Assembly: GCF_000162575.1 (NCBI RefSeq) | Contig: NZ_CM000776.2 | Span: forward strand, 810,950-874,949 | Direction: 5' to 3' | Length of the DNA stretch: 64,000 nucleotides | From: Helicobacter canadensis MIT 98-5491 | GTDB lineage: Bacteria; Campylobacterota; Campylobacteria; Campylobacterales; Helicobacteraceae | In this document: in pieces, positions 63,880 through 64,000 of the stretch | Layout: the number at the start of each line of letters is the position of its first letter | Numbering within the stretch: position 1 is the stretch's first letter | Position numbers and translations under genes: made by a program | Notes under the pieces: model-generated | What the model saw: only the letters and a program-made list of their open reading frames with translations | The model's database searches: none | Told to the model about the DNA's origin: nothing

Positions 63880-64000
63880 ATGGAGATTTTTATTAAAGCC
63901 TTAAATAACCCATTGCAAGAGTTAAAAGAATTAGGTTGTGAAGAGATGGGATTTGGGATTATGAAAAATAAAATGCAAACAAATTGTTTCTATATTTATG
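63880..64000 (+). CDS. folP: Probable dihydropteroate synthase, N-terminal part (cut by window edge)
   Basis: A frame starts at ATG 63880 (MEIFIKALNNPLQELKEL) and is open to the right edge. GGAG at 63866-63869 lies 10 bases upstream. In H. pylori folP follows holB, and the Helicobacter FolP has an N-terminal extension of this kind before the barrel. The catalytic motifs lie outside the window, so the call rests on gene order. A competing ATG at 63872 gives only ten codons. Confidence 0.6.
   Translation, partial: MEIFIKALNNPLQELKELGCEEMGFGIMKNKMQTNCFYIY

Noticed and set aside
63872..63904. Ten-codon ORF before folP as a leader peptide
   Set aside because: Its ATG is only two bases from GGAG, too close for initiation, and it overlaps the folP start in another frame.

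Overview
The window is AT-rich, densely packed chromosomal DNA from an epsilonproteobacterium. Gene content and order point to Helicobacter, probably an enterohepatic species near H. pullorum or H. canadensis; the exact species is inference. Blocks matching remembered H. pylori gene order include rplI-hslV-hslU-era-csd6, fdxA-ppx-waaC-htrB, aroB-mscS-mtaB-ftsH-like, csrA-ispE-smpB-exbB-exbD, coaD-tmk-comF-like and rppH-lysC-hobA-holB-folP. hobA, csd6 and a probable futalosine-pathway deaminase are lineage hallmarks. There is no rRNA, CRISPR array, prophage or insertion sequence. The only tRNA is tRNA-Arg(CCU).

Layout. 1-8.0 kb (minus): one tightly overlapping operon with two dynamin-like GTPases, a J-domain protein, a one-pass membrane protein, nadK and recN, preceded by an MFS transporter. 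8.2-15.3 kb (plus): rplI-hslVU-era-csd6, then rdgB (minus), a YajR-like MFS protein and ttcA. 15.3-19.9 kb (minus): pta-ackA and gap-pgi. 20.1-21.2 kb (plus): hup, tRNA-Arg and a SIMPL-domain protein. 21.2-28.5 kb (minus): a continuous eight-gene run from a catalytically dead dihydroorotase homologue to a ComF-like protein. 28.6-35.6 kb (minus): LPS-core genes behind fdxA-ppx, then glyS; the fdxA leader carries a G9 tract. 35.7-38.8 kb (plus): an orphan histidine kinase and a chemoreceptor with a c-type haem motif. 38.8-46.2 kb: mainly minus, with dusB and the aroB operon containing an FtsH homologue that has lost its protease motif.

46.2-47.0 kb (plus): an MdtJ/MdtI-type SMR pair preceded by an apparently leaderless 15-codon upstream ORF ending in Pro-Pro-Cys-Tyr. 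47.2-52.4 kb: aspartate aminotransferase, groESL, hypD and a lipoprotein. 52.4-59.2 kb (plus): truB-csrA-ispE-smpB-exbB-exbD, followed without a break by a 60-aa membrane protein and a ZorA/ZorB-like stator pair. 59.2-60.8 kb (minus): tetR-gatC-ung. 61.0-64.0 kb (plus): rppH-lysC-hobA-holB and the start of folP.

Most of the window is housekeeping. The best candidates for undescribed biology are (i) the ZorAB-like pair with no Zorya effector genes, coupled to ExbBD and a small membrane protein; (ii) the short upstream peptide before the SMR exporter pair; (iii) the G9 tract and hairpin ahead of fdxA and the LPS-core genes; and (iv) two conserved-looking pseudoenzymes, the protease-dead FtsH and the metal-site-less dihydroorotase.
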